A DNA stretch of 64,000 nucleotides from Arsenicicoccus sp. oral taxon 190 (GTDB taxonomy: Bacteria > Actinomycetota > Actinomycetes > Actinomycetales > Dermatophilaceae). Location: NCBI RefSeq assembly GCF_001189535.1, contig NZ_CP012070.1, positions 1,922,001 through 1,986,000 on the forward strand, in the 5' to 3' direction. This document shows, one piece after another, positions 9,789 through 20,185 of this stretch (the first letter of the stretch is position 1; each line of letters begins with the position of its first letter). A program made the position numbers and the translations under genes. The notes beneath the pieces were generated by a model that ran no database searches, had not been told where the DNA came from, and saw nothing but the letters and a program-made list of their open reading frames with translations.

Positions 9789-11026
9789 CCGGGACCCGCC
9801 GGCTGACGCTGCCGCAGGCCCGCCGCATGGCGCTGGCGGCGCAGGGCTTCGCCCGGCCGCGGCCCGCGGAGGTGGGCAGCCGGGACCTGACCCGGGTGCT
9901 GCAGACCGTCCAGGTGGTGCAGATCGACTCGGTCAACGTCCTCACCCGCAGCCACTACCTGCCGTTCTGGTCCCGGCTCGGCGGCTACGACCCCGCGTCG
10001 CTGGACCGGCTGCGGGACCGCGCGCCGCGGCGCATGGTGGAGTACTGGGCCCACGAGGCCTCGCTGGTGCCGCCGTCGACCTGGCCGCTGCTGGGCTTCC
10101 GGATGCACCGGGCACTGGAGGACGGCTGGGGCGGGATGCGGCGGGTCGCGGCCGACCATCCCGAGCTGGTGGCGTCCGTCCTGGCCGAGGTCACCGCGCG
10201 CGGACCCCTCACCAGCCGCGAGGTCGAGGCGGCGCTCGCCCACGACGTGCCCCGCTCCCGCGAGGACTGGGGGTGGAACTGGTCCCTGGTCAAGAGCGCC
10301 CTCGAGCACCTCTTCTGGGCCGGCCAGGTCACCAGCGCCGGGCGGACGCCCGGCTTCGAGCGCCGGTATGCCGCGCTCGACCGGGTGCTGCCCCGCGAGG
10401 TGCTGGCGGACGCCGTCACCGCCCCGACGACCCCTGAGCGGGACCCGGAGCGGTTCGTGGGGCTGGTGGAGCGCTCCGCGCGGGCCCTCGGGGTCGGGTC
10501 GGAGCAGTGCCTGCGCGACTACTTCCGGCTGCGCCCCGAGCAGGCGCGGTCGGCGATCGCGACCCTGGTCGAGCGGGGGGTGCTGGAGCCGGCGCAGGTC
10601 GAGGGGTGGCGGCGGACGGCATACGTGCACCACCTCGCCCGGGTGCCGCGGCGGGTCGAGGCGAGCGCGCTGCTCAGCCCCTTCGACTCGCTGGTGTGGC
10701 AGCGGGACCGCACCCGGGCGCTGTTCGGGTTCGACTTCCGGCTGGAGATCTACGTGCCGGCGCACCTGCGGGTGCACGGCTACTACGTGCTGCCGTTCCT
10801 GCACCGCGAGCGCCTCGCGGCGCGGGTCGACCTCAAGGCGGACCGGCCCACCGGGCGGCTGCTGGTGCGCAGCACGCACCTGGAGGAGCACGCCGTCGGC
10901 GACGCCGACACGTGGGACGCGCTGCAGCGCGAGCTGGCCGCCCTGGGGCGCTGGCTCGGCGTGCCCGACGTCGTCCACGAGAGCCGGCCGCCCGAGGTGA
11001 GCGCGTCGACCCAGGTGACGCACTAG
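9785..11026 (+). CDS. YcaQ-like winged-helix DNA glycosylase (HTH_42 family)
   Basis: The 413-residue product belongs to the winged helix DNA-binding/YcaQ (AlkZ-type) family, whose studied members excise bulky or cross-linked alkylated bases. It has the N-terminal LTLPQARRMALAAQGF segment, the QIDS motif near residue 48 that corresponds to the catalytic QxD motif, central winged-helix repeats, and the C-terminal LLSPFDSLVWQRDRTRALFGFDFRLEIY signature that runs across residues about 298-325. The ATG overlaps the stop of the upstream response regulator (ATGA). A role in interstrand cross-link repair is inferred from the family. Confidence 0.85.
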   Translation: MTGTRRLTLPQARRMALAAQGFARPRPAEVGSRDLTRVLQTVQVVQIDSVNVLTRSHYLPFWSRLGGYDPASLDRLRDRAPRRMVEYWAHEASLVPPSTWPLLGFRMHRALEDGWGGMRRVAADHPELVASVLAEVTARGPLTSREVEAALAHDVPRSREDWGWNWSLVKSALEHLFWAGQVTSAGRTPGFERRYAALDRVLPREVLADAVTAPTTPERDPERFVGLVERSARALGVGSEQCLRDYFRLRPEQARSAIATLVERGVLEPAQVEGWRRTAYVHHLARVPRRVEASALLSPFDSLVWQRDRTRALFGFDFRLEIYVPAHLRVHGYYVLPFLHRERLAARVDLKADRPTGRLLVRSTHLEEHAVGDADTWDALQRELAALGRWLGVPDVVHESRPPEVSASTQVTH

Positions 11027-11089
11027 TCTGGGCAGGGTGTGCCCGGCCCCGCCGGGCCCACGAGCCACCACGCACCGAGGGAGCACCAC

Positions 11090-13813
<2,724 letters not shown>

Positions 13814-13831
13814 CGTCCGACCGCACGATGA

Positions 13832-13862
13832 CGGGGCCGGGAGCTGTCTGCTCCCGGCCCCG
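13832..13862 (+). terminator. Terminator hairpin between secA and the convergent Rv3235-like gene
   Basis: A perfect 12-base-pair stem (13832-13843 with 13851-13862) and a 7-base loop lie 18 bases after the secA stop. The opposite gene ends at 13898, so it may serve both strands. A GTATGCCG octamer follows at about 13867. Confidence 0.8.
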
Positions 13863-13897
13863 CGTCCGTATGCCGCCGCCCCCGTCTCGCGGGGCCC

Positions 13898-14416
13898 TCA
13901 CCCGACGGTCAGCTGGTCGATCACCCACCGGCCGTCCCGCCCCACCATCCGGAAGGCGAGGGCCCGGACCCGCTCGCCCACCACGACCACCGCTGCGACC
14001 TCGGCGACGCCGTCGCGGCAGTCGTCGACGCGCACCCGCCGCACCACGGGCCGCCGCCCTCGGCCGGGGTGGCGGCTGGGGACGGCCTGGGCGCCGCGGG
14101 CCAGCCGGGCGTAGACGTCGGTCGTGGTCCACCGCACCAGCTGCGTGACGGGCCGGTGCGCGCCGAGCACCTCGACCAGGGCCTGGCTCACCTGCTGCCC
14201 CCAGGCACGGGGGCACGGCAGGTCCGAGCTGGAGGTCGGGCTCGGCCCGAAGCCGTCGTCGGCGCCGCGGAAGTCCAGGGCCAGCGCCGGCTGGGCCGCC
14301 ACCGCGTCGGGACCGCGCAGGTCGATGACGTCGGCGAGGCGGTGGACCGGCCGCGGCGCGATGACGGGCGCGGGGCGGGCCCACAGCTGCGCGGCTGCGG
14401 GGGTGGGGGCGGTCAT
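13898..14416 (-). CDS. Rv3235-family protein (DUF6459-like)
   Basis: A 172-residue protein of unknown function that resembles the actinobacterial Rv3235 family found beside secA. It has a proline-rich N-terminal half and a conserved C-terminal half: PRAWGQQVSQALVEVLGAHRPVTQLVRW, then a beta-rich end with VRRVRVDDCRDGVAEVAAVV and RVRALAFRMVGRDGRWVIDQL, matching the fold-rich part of the family across residues about 70-170. No signal peptide is seen. Its start overlaps the stop of the upstream LysM gene (14413-14416), so the two are co-translated. Confidence 0.75.
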   Translation of the reverse strand: MTAPTPAAAQLWARPAPVIAPRPVHRLADVIDLRGPDAVAAQPALALDFRGADDGFGPSPTSSSDLPCPRAWGQQVSQALVEVLGAHRPVTQLVRWTTTDVYARLARGAQAVPSRHPGRGRRPVVRRVRVDDCRDGVAEVAAVVVVGERVRALAFRMVGRDGRWVIDQLTVG

Positions 14417-15297
14417 GACCGGCCACCGGTGGCCGCATGGTGGCCGGGTGCGTGCAGCACCTGGCCGGGCAGGATGAGGTCCGGGTCGTCCCCGATGACG
14501 GCGCGGTTGTGCTGGTGCCAGGCCCGGCAGGACCGCGCCACCGCGGCGGGAGAGGCTCCCTGCGGGAGCGAGGCGGCGGCGATGGACCAGAGCGTCTCCC
14601 CGCGACGGACCACGTGCTCGGAGCCAGCGCCCGGGAGGGTGCGCTGCGCGGGGGCGGGGAGCGGTCGAGAAGGGAGCGGTCGAGCGGGGGCCGTGGGGTG
14701 GGTGGTCGGTCCCGGCGGCTCGTCCCGCAGGGTGGGGGCTTGCGGCTCGCCCCGCAGCTCCGGGGACACCGGCCCCGGGCCGGTGACCGTGGACAGCTCG
14801 GGCGAGACCGGCCCGGCCTCGCGGGGTGACGTCGCGACCACGGACGTCCCGCCGGCGGCCTGCGCCGGGACGGTGGTGGCGCTCACCCCGGCGCCCAGCA
14901 GCAGGCCGGCGAGGCGGAGCCGGGCCCGCGCGGCGGGCCGCGCCGGACCGGTCACGGCCGTGGTGCGGCCCCGTCGCGCGAGCACGGCGGTGTCACGGGC
15001 CAGCAGCAGGAGCCAGCACCCGGCGGCGAGCAGCAGGGCCGCCGCGACGGCCGCCTCGAGTGCGCCCGACAGGTCCGTGGCACCCGGAGCGCCCGCAGTC
15101 CCCGCAGCGGAGGCCGGGCCGGACCCCGAGGAGCCGCGCAGGATCTGCGGCAGCAGGTGGACGCCGACCGCGCCGACGGCGACCCCCGCGACGGCGAGCG
15201 ACAGGACGGTCATGACGGCGCGGGCGCGGGAGGGTCGTGCGGCTGCCATCACCGAGGTTGCGTCATCGGTGACGAGATCAGTGGCGGGGGCTGGCAT
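14413..15297 (-). CDS. LysM-domain membrane protein
   Basis: A 294-residue envelope protein. It has a short N-terminal segment, a first membrane helix at about 28-50 (AVMTVLSLAVAGVAVGAVGVHLL), a second at about 80-102 (LEAAVAAALLLAAGCWLLLL), a basic loop, a third hydrophobic stretch at about 128-148, a long proline-rich linker and a C-terminal LysM domain (HVVRRGETLWSIAAASLPQG to DLILPGQVLHAP). LysM binds peptidoglycan, so the C-terminus is probably outside the membrane. TAGGTT lies 7 bases before the ATG, suggesting a leaderless transcript shared with the Rv3235-like gene. Confidence 0.8.
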   Translation of the reverse strand: MPAPATDLVTDDATSVMAAARPSRARAVMTVLSLAVAGVAVGAVGVHLLPQILRGSSGSGPASAAGTAGAPGATDLSGALEAAVAAALLLAAGCWLLLLARDTAVLARRGRTTAVTGPARPAARARLRLAGLLLGAGVSATTVPAQAAGGTSVVATSPREAGPVSPELSTVTGPGPVSPELRGEPQAPTLRDEPPGPTTHPTAPARPLPSRPLPAPAQRTLPGAGSEHVVRRGETLWSIAAASLPQGASPAAVARSCRAWHQHNRAVIGDDPDLILPGQVLHAPGHHAATGGRS

Positions 15298-15304
15298 GGG
15301 AAGA

Positions 15305-15310
15305 AACCTA
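15305..15310 (-). promoter_or_regulatory. -10 box (TAGGTT), leaderless start for the LysM gene
   Basis: On the minus strand TAGGTT ends 7 bases before the ATG at 15297, the spacing expected for leaderless mRNA in actinobacteria. Confidence 0.5.
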
Positions 15311-15477
15311 GGCAGTTTGCGTTGGTTTGCCTATGCCTGTGTCCGAAAGAGGCGGCTTGGTAGCCCTCGGTGAGACAGTGTCCACGCGCCGTGTCCCACC
15401 CTGGGCCATCGGCTCTACCGCGCCGTCACGTCACGTCATCTGTGCCTACGCTGCCCCTGAGGATGCGAGGAGGCGTC

Positions 15478-16020
15478 ATGTCACGGTGGGACGAGCTGTT
15501 CGACGACCTGGAGGGTCGGTGGGCCGAGGCCGCCCGGGCCGAGGAGCTGGGGTCGGTGCCGGACCGGGTCCGGCGCGACCGGGCGTCGATCGACCTCGCC
15601 GCGCGGCTCACCGGTTGCCTCGGGCAGCCCGTCGAGGTGCGGCTGCCCGGGGGCGTGGACGTCAGCGGACTGGTCGACGAGGTCGGCGACGGCTGGGTGC
15701 GGCTGACGGAGGAGGGCGGGGCGTGCGTCATACGACTGGCGGCGGTGACCACCCTGGTCGGCCTGGGCCGGGCCGTCCGCCCCGGCACCGTCGCGTCCCG
15801 AAGCCCGGTCGCGGCCGCGCTGCGGGACCTGGCACGGGATCGGCGCCCGGTCCGGCTGTCCGACGTGGACGGCTGCGTGCACGAGGGGGTGCTCATGGCC
15901 GTGGGCGCCGACCACGTCGACCTGGCGCTGCTGCCGGTGGACGTGGCGCCGCGCCGCTCGAGCCGGGCGCGCGTCGTCACGGTGCCGCTGGCCGCCCTCG
16001 GGTCGGTGCGCCAGGGGTGA
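15478..16020 (+). CDS. Conserved hypothetical protein beside bldC
   Basis: A 180-residue cytoplasmic protein with no recognised domain. It starts at ATG 15478 after a GAGGAGG ribosome site and begins with MSRWDELFDDLEGRW, an acidic amphipathic helix followed by a charged helix. The middle and C-terminal parts contain two similar beta-rich segments (VEVRLPGGVDVSGLVDEVGDGWVRL and RPVRLSDVDGCVHEGVLMAVGADHVDLALL), suggesting two Sm/barwin-like small beta barrels. The gene converges with the BldC-like gene, 7 bases apart. Residues 83-85 are encoded GTC ATA CGA, a rare ATA codon inside the octamer motif. Confidence 0.7.
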   Translation: MSRWDELFDDLEGRWAEAARAEELGSVPDRVRRDRASIDLAARLTGCLGQPVEVRLPGGVDVSGLVDEVGDGWVRLTEEGGACVIRLAAVTTLVGLGRAVRPGTVASRSPVAAALRDLARDRRPVRLSDVDGCVHEGVLMAVGADHVDLALLPVDVAPRRSSRARVVTVPLAALGSVRQG

Positions 16021-16027
16021 GGCGGGC

Positions 16028-16258
16028 TCAGCCCTCGGCGTCGGTCTGCCCGAAGGGGTGCTTGGCCACGAAGTCCCGGGTCTCGGTGTACATCCGCTGG
16101 ATGTAGTCCTCCAGCTCGGAGGTCTCCACCCGCCACTGACCCCGGCCGCCCACCTTGATGGCCGGCAGCTCGCCGGACCGCACCAGGGCGTAGGCCTGGG
16201 CGGCCGAGATGTCCAGGATCTCGGCCACGTCGGCGAGCTGGATGAATCGCTTGGGCAT
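16028..16258 (-). CDS. bldC: BldC-like MerR/excisionase-type DNA-binding protein
   Basis: A 76-residue single-domain winged helix-turn-helix protein. It begins MPKRFIQLADVAEILDISAAQAYALV (helix-turn-helix, residues about 4-30) followed by the wing segment GELPAIKVGGRGQWRVETSELEDYIQ, the hallmark of BldC. In Streptomyces BldC binds direct repeats cooperatively and delays sporulation; in non-sporulating actinobacteria its role is less clear. It is divergent from the cpaB-cpaE-like pilus genes across a gap that contains two CTGTGGAYRA motifs, so it may regulate, or be co-regulated with, the pilus genes. A TACACT -10 box lies at 16318-16323 on this strand. Confidence 0.85.
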   Translation of the reverse strand: MPKRFIQLADVAEILDISAAQAYALVRSGELPAIKVGGRGQWRVETSELEDYIQRMYTETRDFVAKHPFGQTDAEG

Positions 16259-16351
16259 GGTGCTCCTCAGGGGGTGCGGCACCCGGGCGGAGGTCCGGCG
16301 GGGCTTCGGCGTGCACGAGTGTAGGGCCGCCGCCCCGGCTCTCGCCGTGCC

Positions 16352-16393
16352 CTGTGGACAACCGGGACGGGGGCCGCAGGAGCCTGTGGATGA
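16352..16393. promoter_or_regulatory. Direct pair of CTGTGGAYRA motifs between bldC-like and cpaB-like genes
   Basis: CTGTGGACAA (16352-16361) and CTGTGGATGA (16384-16393) point the same way, 32 bases apart. The second is followed by an imperfect dyad (GACGAACGACG and TCGTCCTTCGTC, 16392-16421). The reverse of the first contains TTGTCCACA, which also matches the actinobacterial DnaA box. They lie 28 or more bases upstream of the bldC -10 box. Confidence 0.5.
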
Positions 16394-16469
16394 CGAACGA
16401 CGCCCGTCGTCGTCCTTCGTCACCATGGGAGGAGCCCGCCGACGCGAGCGGGCACGTGAGGAGGCAGTC

Positions 16470-17168
16470 ATGGGAGTCCGAGGTGCGTCGCGGGACGCCG
16501 GTGCCACCGCCGTGGAGCGGCCCGTCGCGCGACGGTTGCGCGCCCCGTCCTGGCGCGACGCCCGGCTGGTCGTCGGGGTGCTGCTGGTCCTGGGCAGCAT
16601 CCTGCTGGGCTCCCGGGTGGTCGCGGCGGCCCAGGACACGACCCGGGTCTACGTCGCGGCCCGCGACCTGAGCCCGGGGGAGGCCCTGGCACCGGCCGAC
16701 CTGCGCGCGGTCGAGGTGCGCCTCGGCCAGCTCGAGCAGGACTACCTGCGGGCCGCCGCGCCGCCTCGCGACGGGTCGTACGTCGTCCACCCGGTCCGCT
16801 CCGGCGAGCTGGTCCCGGTCGCCGCGCTCGGCACCCGCGAGCAGGTCGGCCAGCGGCAGGTGTCGGTGACGGTCCCGTCCGGGTCGGCCGGGCCGCTGGT
16901 GCGCGGGACCGCCGTGGAGGTGTGGGTGAGCAAGCACAGCTCCGTGGGCGGCTCCGACGTGTATGCCGCCCCGGTCCGGGTCGTCGAGGGCGCCACGGTC
17001 GCCCGGGACCCCGAGCAGGCGGCGAGCCTGATGGGCGGCGGGTCCGTGGTCACGCTGCAGCTCTGGGTCCCCTCGGGGGTGGTGCCGCAGCTGCTGGCCG
17101 CCGTCGACGCCAAGGACCGGGTCACCGCCGTGCCGCTGCCCGGAGCCGTGCTGCGGAGCGCGTCGTGA
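16470..17168 (+). CDS. SAF-domain pilus assembly protein (CpaB/RcpC-like)
   Basis: A 232-residue membrane-anchored protein. It starts at ATG 16470 after GAGGAGG. A single membrane helix lies at about residues 34-52 (LVVGVLLVLGSILLGSRVVAAA), followed by a SAF domain at about 58-125 (VYVAARDLSPGEALAPADLRAVEV ... VVHPVRSGELVPVAAL). CpaB/RcpC proteins act in Flp/Tad pilus assembly on the outer face of the membrane. The stop overlaps the start of the CpaE-like gene. The rest of the Tad machinery is 19 kb away, so the pilus genes are split in two places. Confidence 0.8.
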   Translation: MGVRGASRDAGATAVERPVARRLRAPSWRDARLVVGVLLVLGSILLGSRVVAAAQDTTRVYVAARDLSPGEALAPADLRAVEVRLGQLEQDYLRAAAPPRDGSYVVHPVRSGELVPVAALGTREQVGQRQVSVTVPSGSAGPLVRGTAVEVWVSKHSSVGGSDVYAAPVRVVEGATVARDPEQAASLMGGGSVVTLQLWVPSGVVPQLLAAVDAKDRVTAVPLPGAVLRSAS

Positions 17169-18409
17169 GCGGCTCGCGCCGTCCCGTGGTGCTGACAGCG
17201 CTCCCGGACGCGTGGGACGCCGCGGTGGTGGGTGCCCTCGGCGGGCGCGTCGAGGTCGAGCGTCGCTGCGTCGACCTCGCGGACCTGCTCGCCGCCGCCC
17301 AGGCCGGGCTCGGCCAGGTGGCGGTGGTCTCCCCGGCGCTGCGGGGCCTGGATCTCAGCGCCGTCCGCGACCTGCGGCTGCAGTCGGTCGGGGTGCTGGG
17401 GCTGGTCGGCGCCGAGGACGAGGCGGGGGAGGCACGGCTGCGGCAGATCGGGGTGCGGCACTTCGTGCGGCCCGACGCGGCCCCCGCGGACCTGTATGGC
17501 GCGGTCGTGGCCGCGCTCGCCACGTCACCGCCCGCACCCACCGCCGCCGAGGACGAGGCCGCCGCCCCGCCCGCGCCGGCCACCGGGCAGGTCGTCGTGG
17601 TCTGGGGGCCGCACGGCGCCCCGGGGCGCACCACGACGGCGGTCAACCTCGCGGCCGAGCTGGCGGTGCTGGGGCGCGAGGTGCTGCTGGTCGACCTCGA
17701 CACCCACGCGGCCTCGGTGGCGCAGCACCTGGCCGTCCTCGACGAGGCCCCGGGGGTGGCCGCGGCCTGCCGGGCGGCGGAGCACGGCACGCTCGACGTG
17801 GCCGCCCTGACGCGGCTGGCGCCGGTCGCGCTGCCGCGGCTGCGGGTGCTCACGGGGCTGCCGGCCGCGGAGCGCTGGCCCGAGTTGCGGGGCGGGGCCG
17901 TGGAGCGGCTCCTCGAGGTGGCCCGCCTCGACACCGACGTGGTGGTCGTCGACTGTGCCGCGAGCCTGGAGGACGACGAGGAGCTGAGCTACGACACGGT
18001 GGCGCCCCGCCGCAACATGGCGACCCTGGCGGCCCTCGAGCTCGCCGACGCGGTGGTGCTCGTGGGGGCCGCCGACCCGGTGGGTCTGCAGCGCCTGGTG
18101 CGTGGTGCCCAGGAGCTGTCCGAGCGCGGTCTTACGCCCGCGCACGTCGTGGTCAACAAGGTCCGGGCGAGCGCCGTCGGTCCGCGCCCAGCCCGTCAGA
18201 TCGAGGGCGTGCTGGCGCGCTTCGTGGGTCTCGAGGACCCCTGCCTGGTCCCGTTCGAGCCGGACCAGGTCGATGCCGCGCTGCTGTCCGGTCGGGCACT
18301 GCACGAGTCCGCGGACGGGGCTCCGGTGCGCCAGGCGTTCGCCACGCTGGCGGCGCGGCTGGTGTCCGAGCTGGCCGATGACCAGCGCGATCTCACATCC
18401 AGTGAGTAG
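17165..18409 (+). CDS. CpaE-like ParA-family ATPase
   Basis: A 414-residue protein with a receiver-like N-terminal part (about 1-115, no clear phospho-aspartate), an alanine/proline linker (about 120-138) and a ParA/MinD-type ATPase domain (about 140-410). CpaE proteins localise Tad pilus assembly in the cell. The phosphate loop reads GPHGAPGRTTT near residue 147: it has arginine where the deviant Walker A of ParA has lysine. VLLVDLDTHAASVAQHLAVLD and VVVVDCAAS give the Walker A' and B-like motifs. The GTG overlaps the cpaB-like stop (GTGA), so the pair is co-translated. Confidence 0.8.
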   Translation: MSGSRRPVVLTALPDAWDAAVVGALGGRVEVERRCVDLADLLAAAQAGLGQVAVVSPALRGLDLSAVRDLRLQSVGVLGLVGAEDEAGEARLRQIGVRHFVRPDAAPADLYGAVVAALATSPPAPTAAEDEAAAPPAPATGQVVVVWGPHGAPGRTTTAVNLAAELAVLGREVLLVDLDTHAASVAQHLAVLDEAPGVAAACRAAEHGTLDVAALTRLAPVALPRLRVLTGLPAAERWPELRGGAVERLLEVARLDTDVVVVDCAASLEDDEELSYDTVAPRRNMATLAALELADAVVLVGAADPVGLQRLVRGAQELSERGLTPAHVVVNKVRASAVGPRPARQIEGVLARFVGLEDPCLVPFEPDQVDAALLSGRALHESADGAPVRQAFATLAARLVSELADDQRDLTSSE

Positions 18410-18537
18410 GTCTCACCGAGAGTGTGCACCGACCGCCGCTCGTGCGTAGATGACGCAACGGCAGGCGACACGCTCTCCGCCGCCCGTAGTGTTGGTCCGG
18501 ACGTGACCCAGACGACAGGTCGAGGGCAGGGGGGTAG

Positions 18538-20124
18538 ATGACGGTCCAGCAGGAGCGGACGGAGGGCGAGCCGGTCCAGGGGGACGAGCGCCGGGAGCCG
18601 ACGACTCGCACCCGGATCTCGTGGGCGGCCGACAGGCCGTATGTCGTGCCGGCAGCGCCCGAGCCGGCCGGGACCGCTGACGTCCCCCAGGACTTCGACC
18701 CGGTCGCCCGCGCCCACCGGCGCAGGGCGCGGTGGGAGCGGCCCGTCATGGCGCACGCGATCGCCGGCGACGTGCTGATCGCGGTCGGCATGACCTTCGT
18801 CCTGATGATCAACGACTGGCGCTCGCTCGGGGAGTCCCTCGGCGTCGCACTGGCCACCGGGGTCCTGTGGGCCGTCCTGCTGCTGGTGCGGCGGGGCTAC
18901 GACCTGCGCCGCATGAGCGAGGTCACGGCGGCGCTGCAGGCCGTGGTGGGCGCGGCCTTCGGCGCCATGGCGGTCCTCGGCTTCATGGCCTACGCGATGA
19001 AGGTCGAGCTGCCCCGGCGCTACGTCCTCGTCGGCGTGCCGGCCATCGCCTTCCTGACGATCGTGCACCGGCTCATGGTGCGCCACTCGCTCAAGCGCCA
19101 GCGCACCGCCGGCTCTGCGATGCTGCGCACGCTGGTCGTGGGCGACGGCCTGACGGCCGGAGCCTTCGCCCGCGAGCTCGCGACCACCCGCGACCACGGG
19201 ATGGAGGTCGTCGGCATGGCGCTGTCCAGCCTCGACGTCGTCCCCATGACCCGAGGCGTCCAGGTCCCCGTGTGGGGCGTGCTCTCGGAGATCCCGCAGA
19301 TGGTCGTCGACCACGACGTCGACGTGGTCGTGGTCACCGGTGGCGGCCTGTCCGGGACCTCGCTGCGGCGGTTGTCGTGGGCCCTCGAGCGCACCGGGGC
19401 CGACCTGGTCGTGTCCCCGGGCATGGTCGACACCACGCCGTCGCTGGTCACGATGCAGCCGACGTCCGGGCTGCAGCTGCTCCACTGGGAGCGGCCGTCC
19501 GACAAGTTCGGGCGAGGTCTGGTCAAGAACATCCAGGACCGCTCGATCGCGCTGCTCGCGTTGCTCGCCGTCTCGCCGATCCTGATCGCCACGGCGATCG
19601 CCATCAAGCTGACCAGCAAGGGTCCGGTCTTCTACACGCAGCAGCGACTGGGTCAGGATGCCGAGCCCTTCACGATGCTGAAGTTCCGCAGCATGGTGGT
19701 CGACTCCGACCAGCTCCGCGCCCAGCTCGTCAAGCAGCACCAGGCGACCACCGGCGAGGGCAACACCGTGCTCTTCAAGATGGCCGACGACCCGCGGGTG
19801 ACCAAGGTCGGCAAGATCATCCGGCGCTACAGCATCGACGAGCTGCCCCAGCTGATCAACGTGCTCCGCGGCGACATGGCCCTCATCGGCCCGCGGCCCC
19901 CGCTGGCGGAGGAGGCGGAGAAGTACCACGACAAGGACAACCGCCGCCTGCGCGTCAAGCCGGGCCTGACCGGCCTGTGGCAGGTCAGTGGGCGCTCGGA
20001 CCTCGACTGGGACCAGTCGGTCAACCTCGACCTGCGCTACGTCGACAACTGGTCGGTGGGCATGGACATGCAGATCCTGCTCAAGACCGCCCGCGCCGTC
20101 ATCAAGGGCGACGGCGCCTACTGA
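18538..20124 (+). CDS. Polyprenyl-phosphate sugar-1-phosphate transferase (WbaP/CpsE-like)
   Basis: Membrane enzyme that starts exopolysaccharide or glycan assembly by moving a sugar-1-phosphate from a nucleotide sugar to undecaprenyl phosphate. The 528-residue protein has a variable N-terminus, four membrane helices at about 75-185, a Rossmann-like CoA_binding_3 domain (about 195-310, TLVVGDGLTAGAFARELATT), a further membrane helix (IALLALLAVSPILIATAIAI, about 337-357) and the C-terminal transferase domain with KFRSM, DELPQLINVLRGDMALIGPRPP and KPGLTGLWQVSGRSDLDW. No other polysaccharide genes lie beside it, so its pathway is unknown. Confidence 0.9.
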   Translation: MTVQQERTEGEPVQGDERREPTTRTRISWAADRPYVVPAAPEPAGTADVPQDFDPVARAHRRRARWERPVMAHAIAGDVLIAVGMTFVLMINDWRSLGESLGVALATGVLWAVLLLVRRGYDLRRMSEVTAALQAVVGAAFGAMAVLGFMAYAMKVELPRRYVLVGVPAIAFLTIVHRLMVRHSLKRQRTAGSAMLRTLVVGDGLTAGAFARELATTRDHGMEVVGMALSSLDVVPMTRGVQVPVWGVLSEIPQMVVDHDVDVVVVTGGGLSGTSLRRLSWALERTGADLVVSPGMVDTTPSLVTMQPTSGLQLLHWERPSDKFGRGLVKNIQDRSIALLALLAVSPILIATAIAIKLTSKGPVFYTQQRLGQDAEPFTMLKFRSMVVDSDQLRAQLVKQHQATTGEGNTVLFKMADDPRVTKVGKIIRRYSIDELPQLINVLRGDMALIGPRPPLAEEAEKYHDKDNRRLRVKPGLTGLWQVSGRSDLDWDQSVNLDLRYVDNWSVGMDMQILLKTARAVIKGDGAY

Positions 20125-20185
20125 CCGGGCGCGACCACCGACCACCCGGGGAGACGACCCGGCGACGGGATGGGAGCATGGCGAG

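Noticed and set aside
17165..18409. Chromosome partition protein ParA
   Set aside because: It is coupled to a SAF-domain CpaB-like gene, has a receiver-like N-terminus and the GAPGRTT loop; CpaE-like pilus ATPase fits better.
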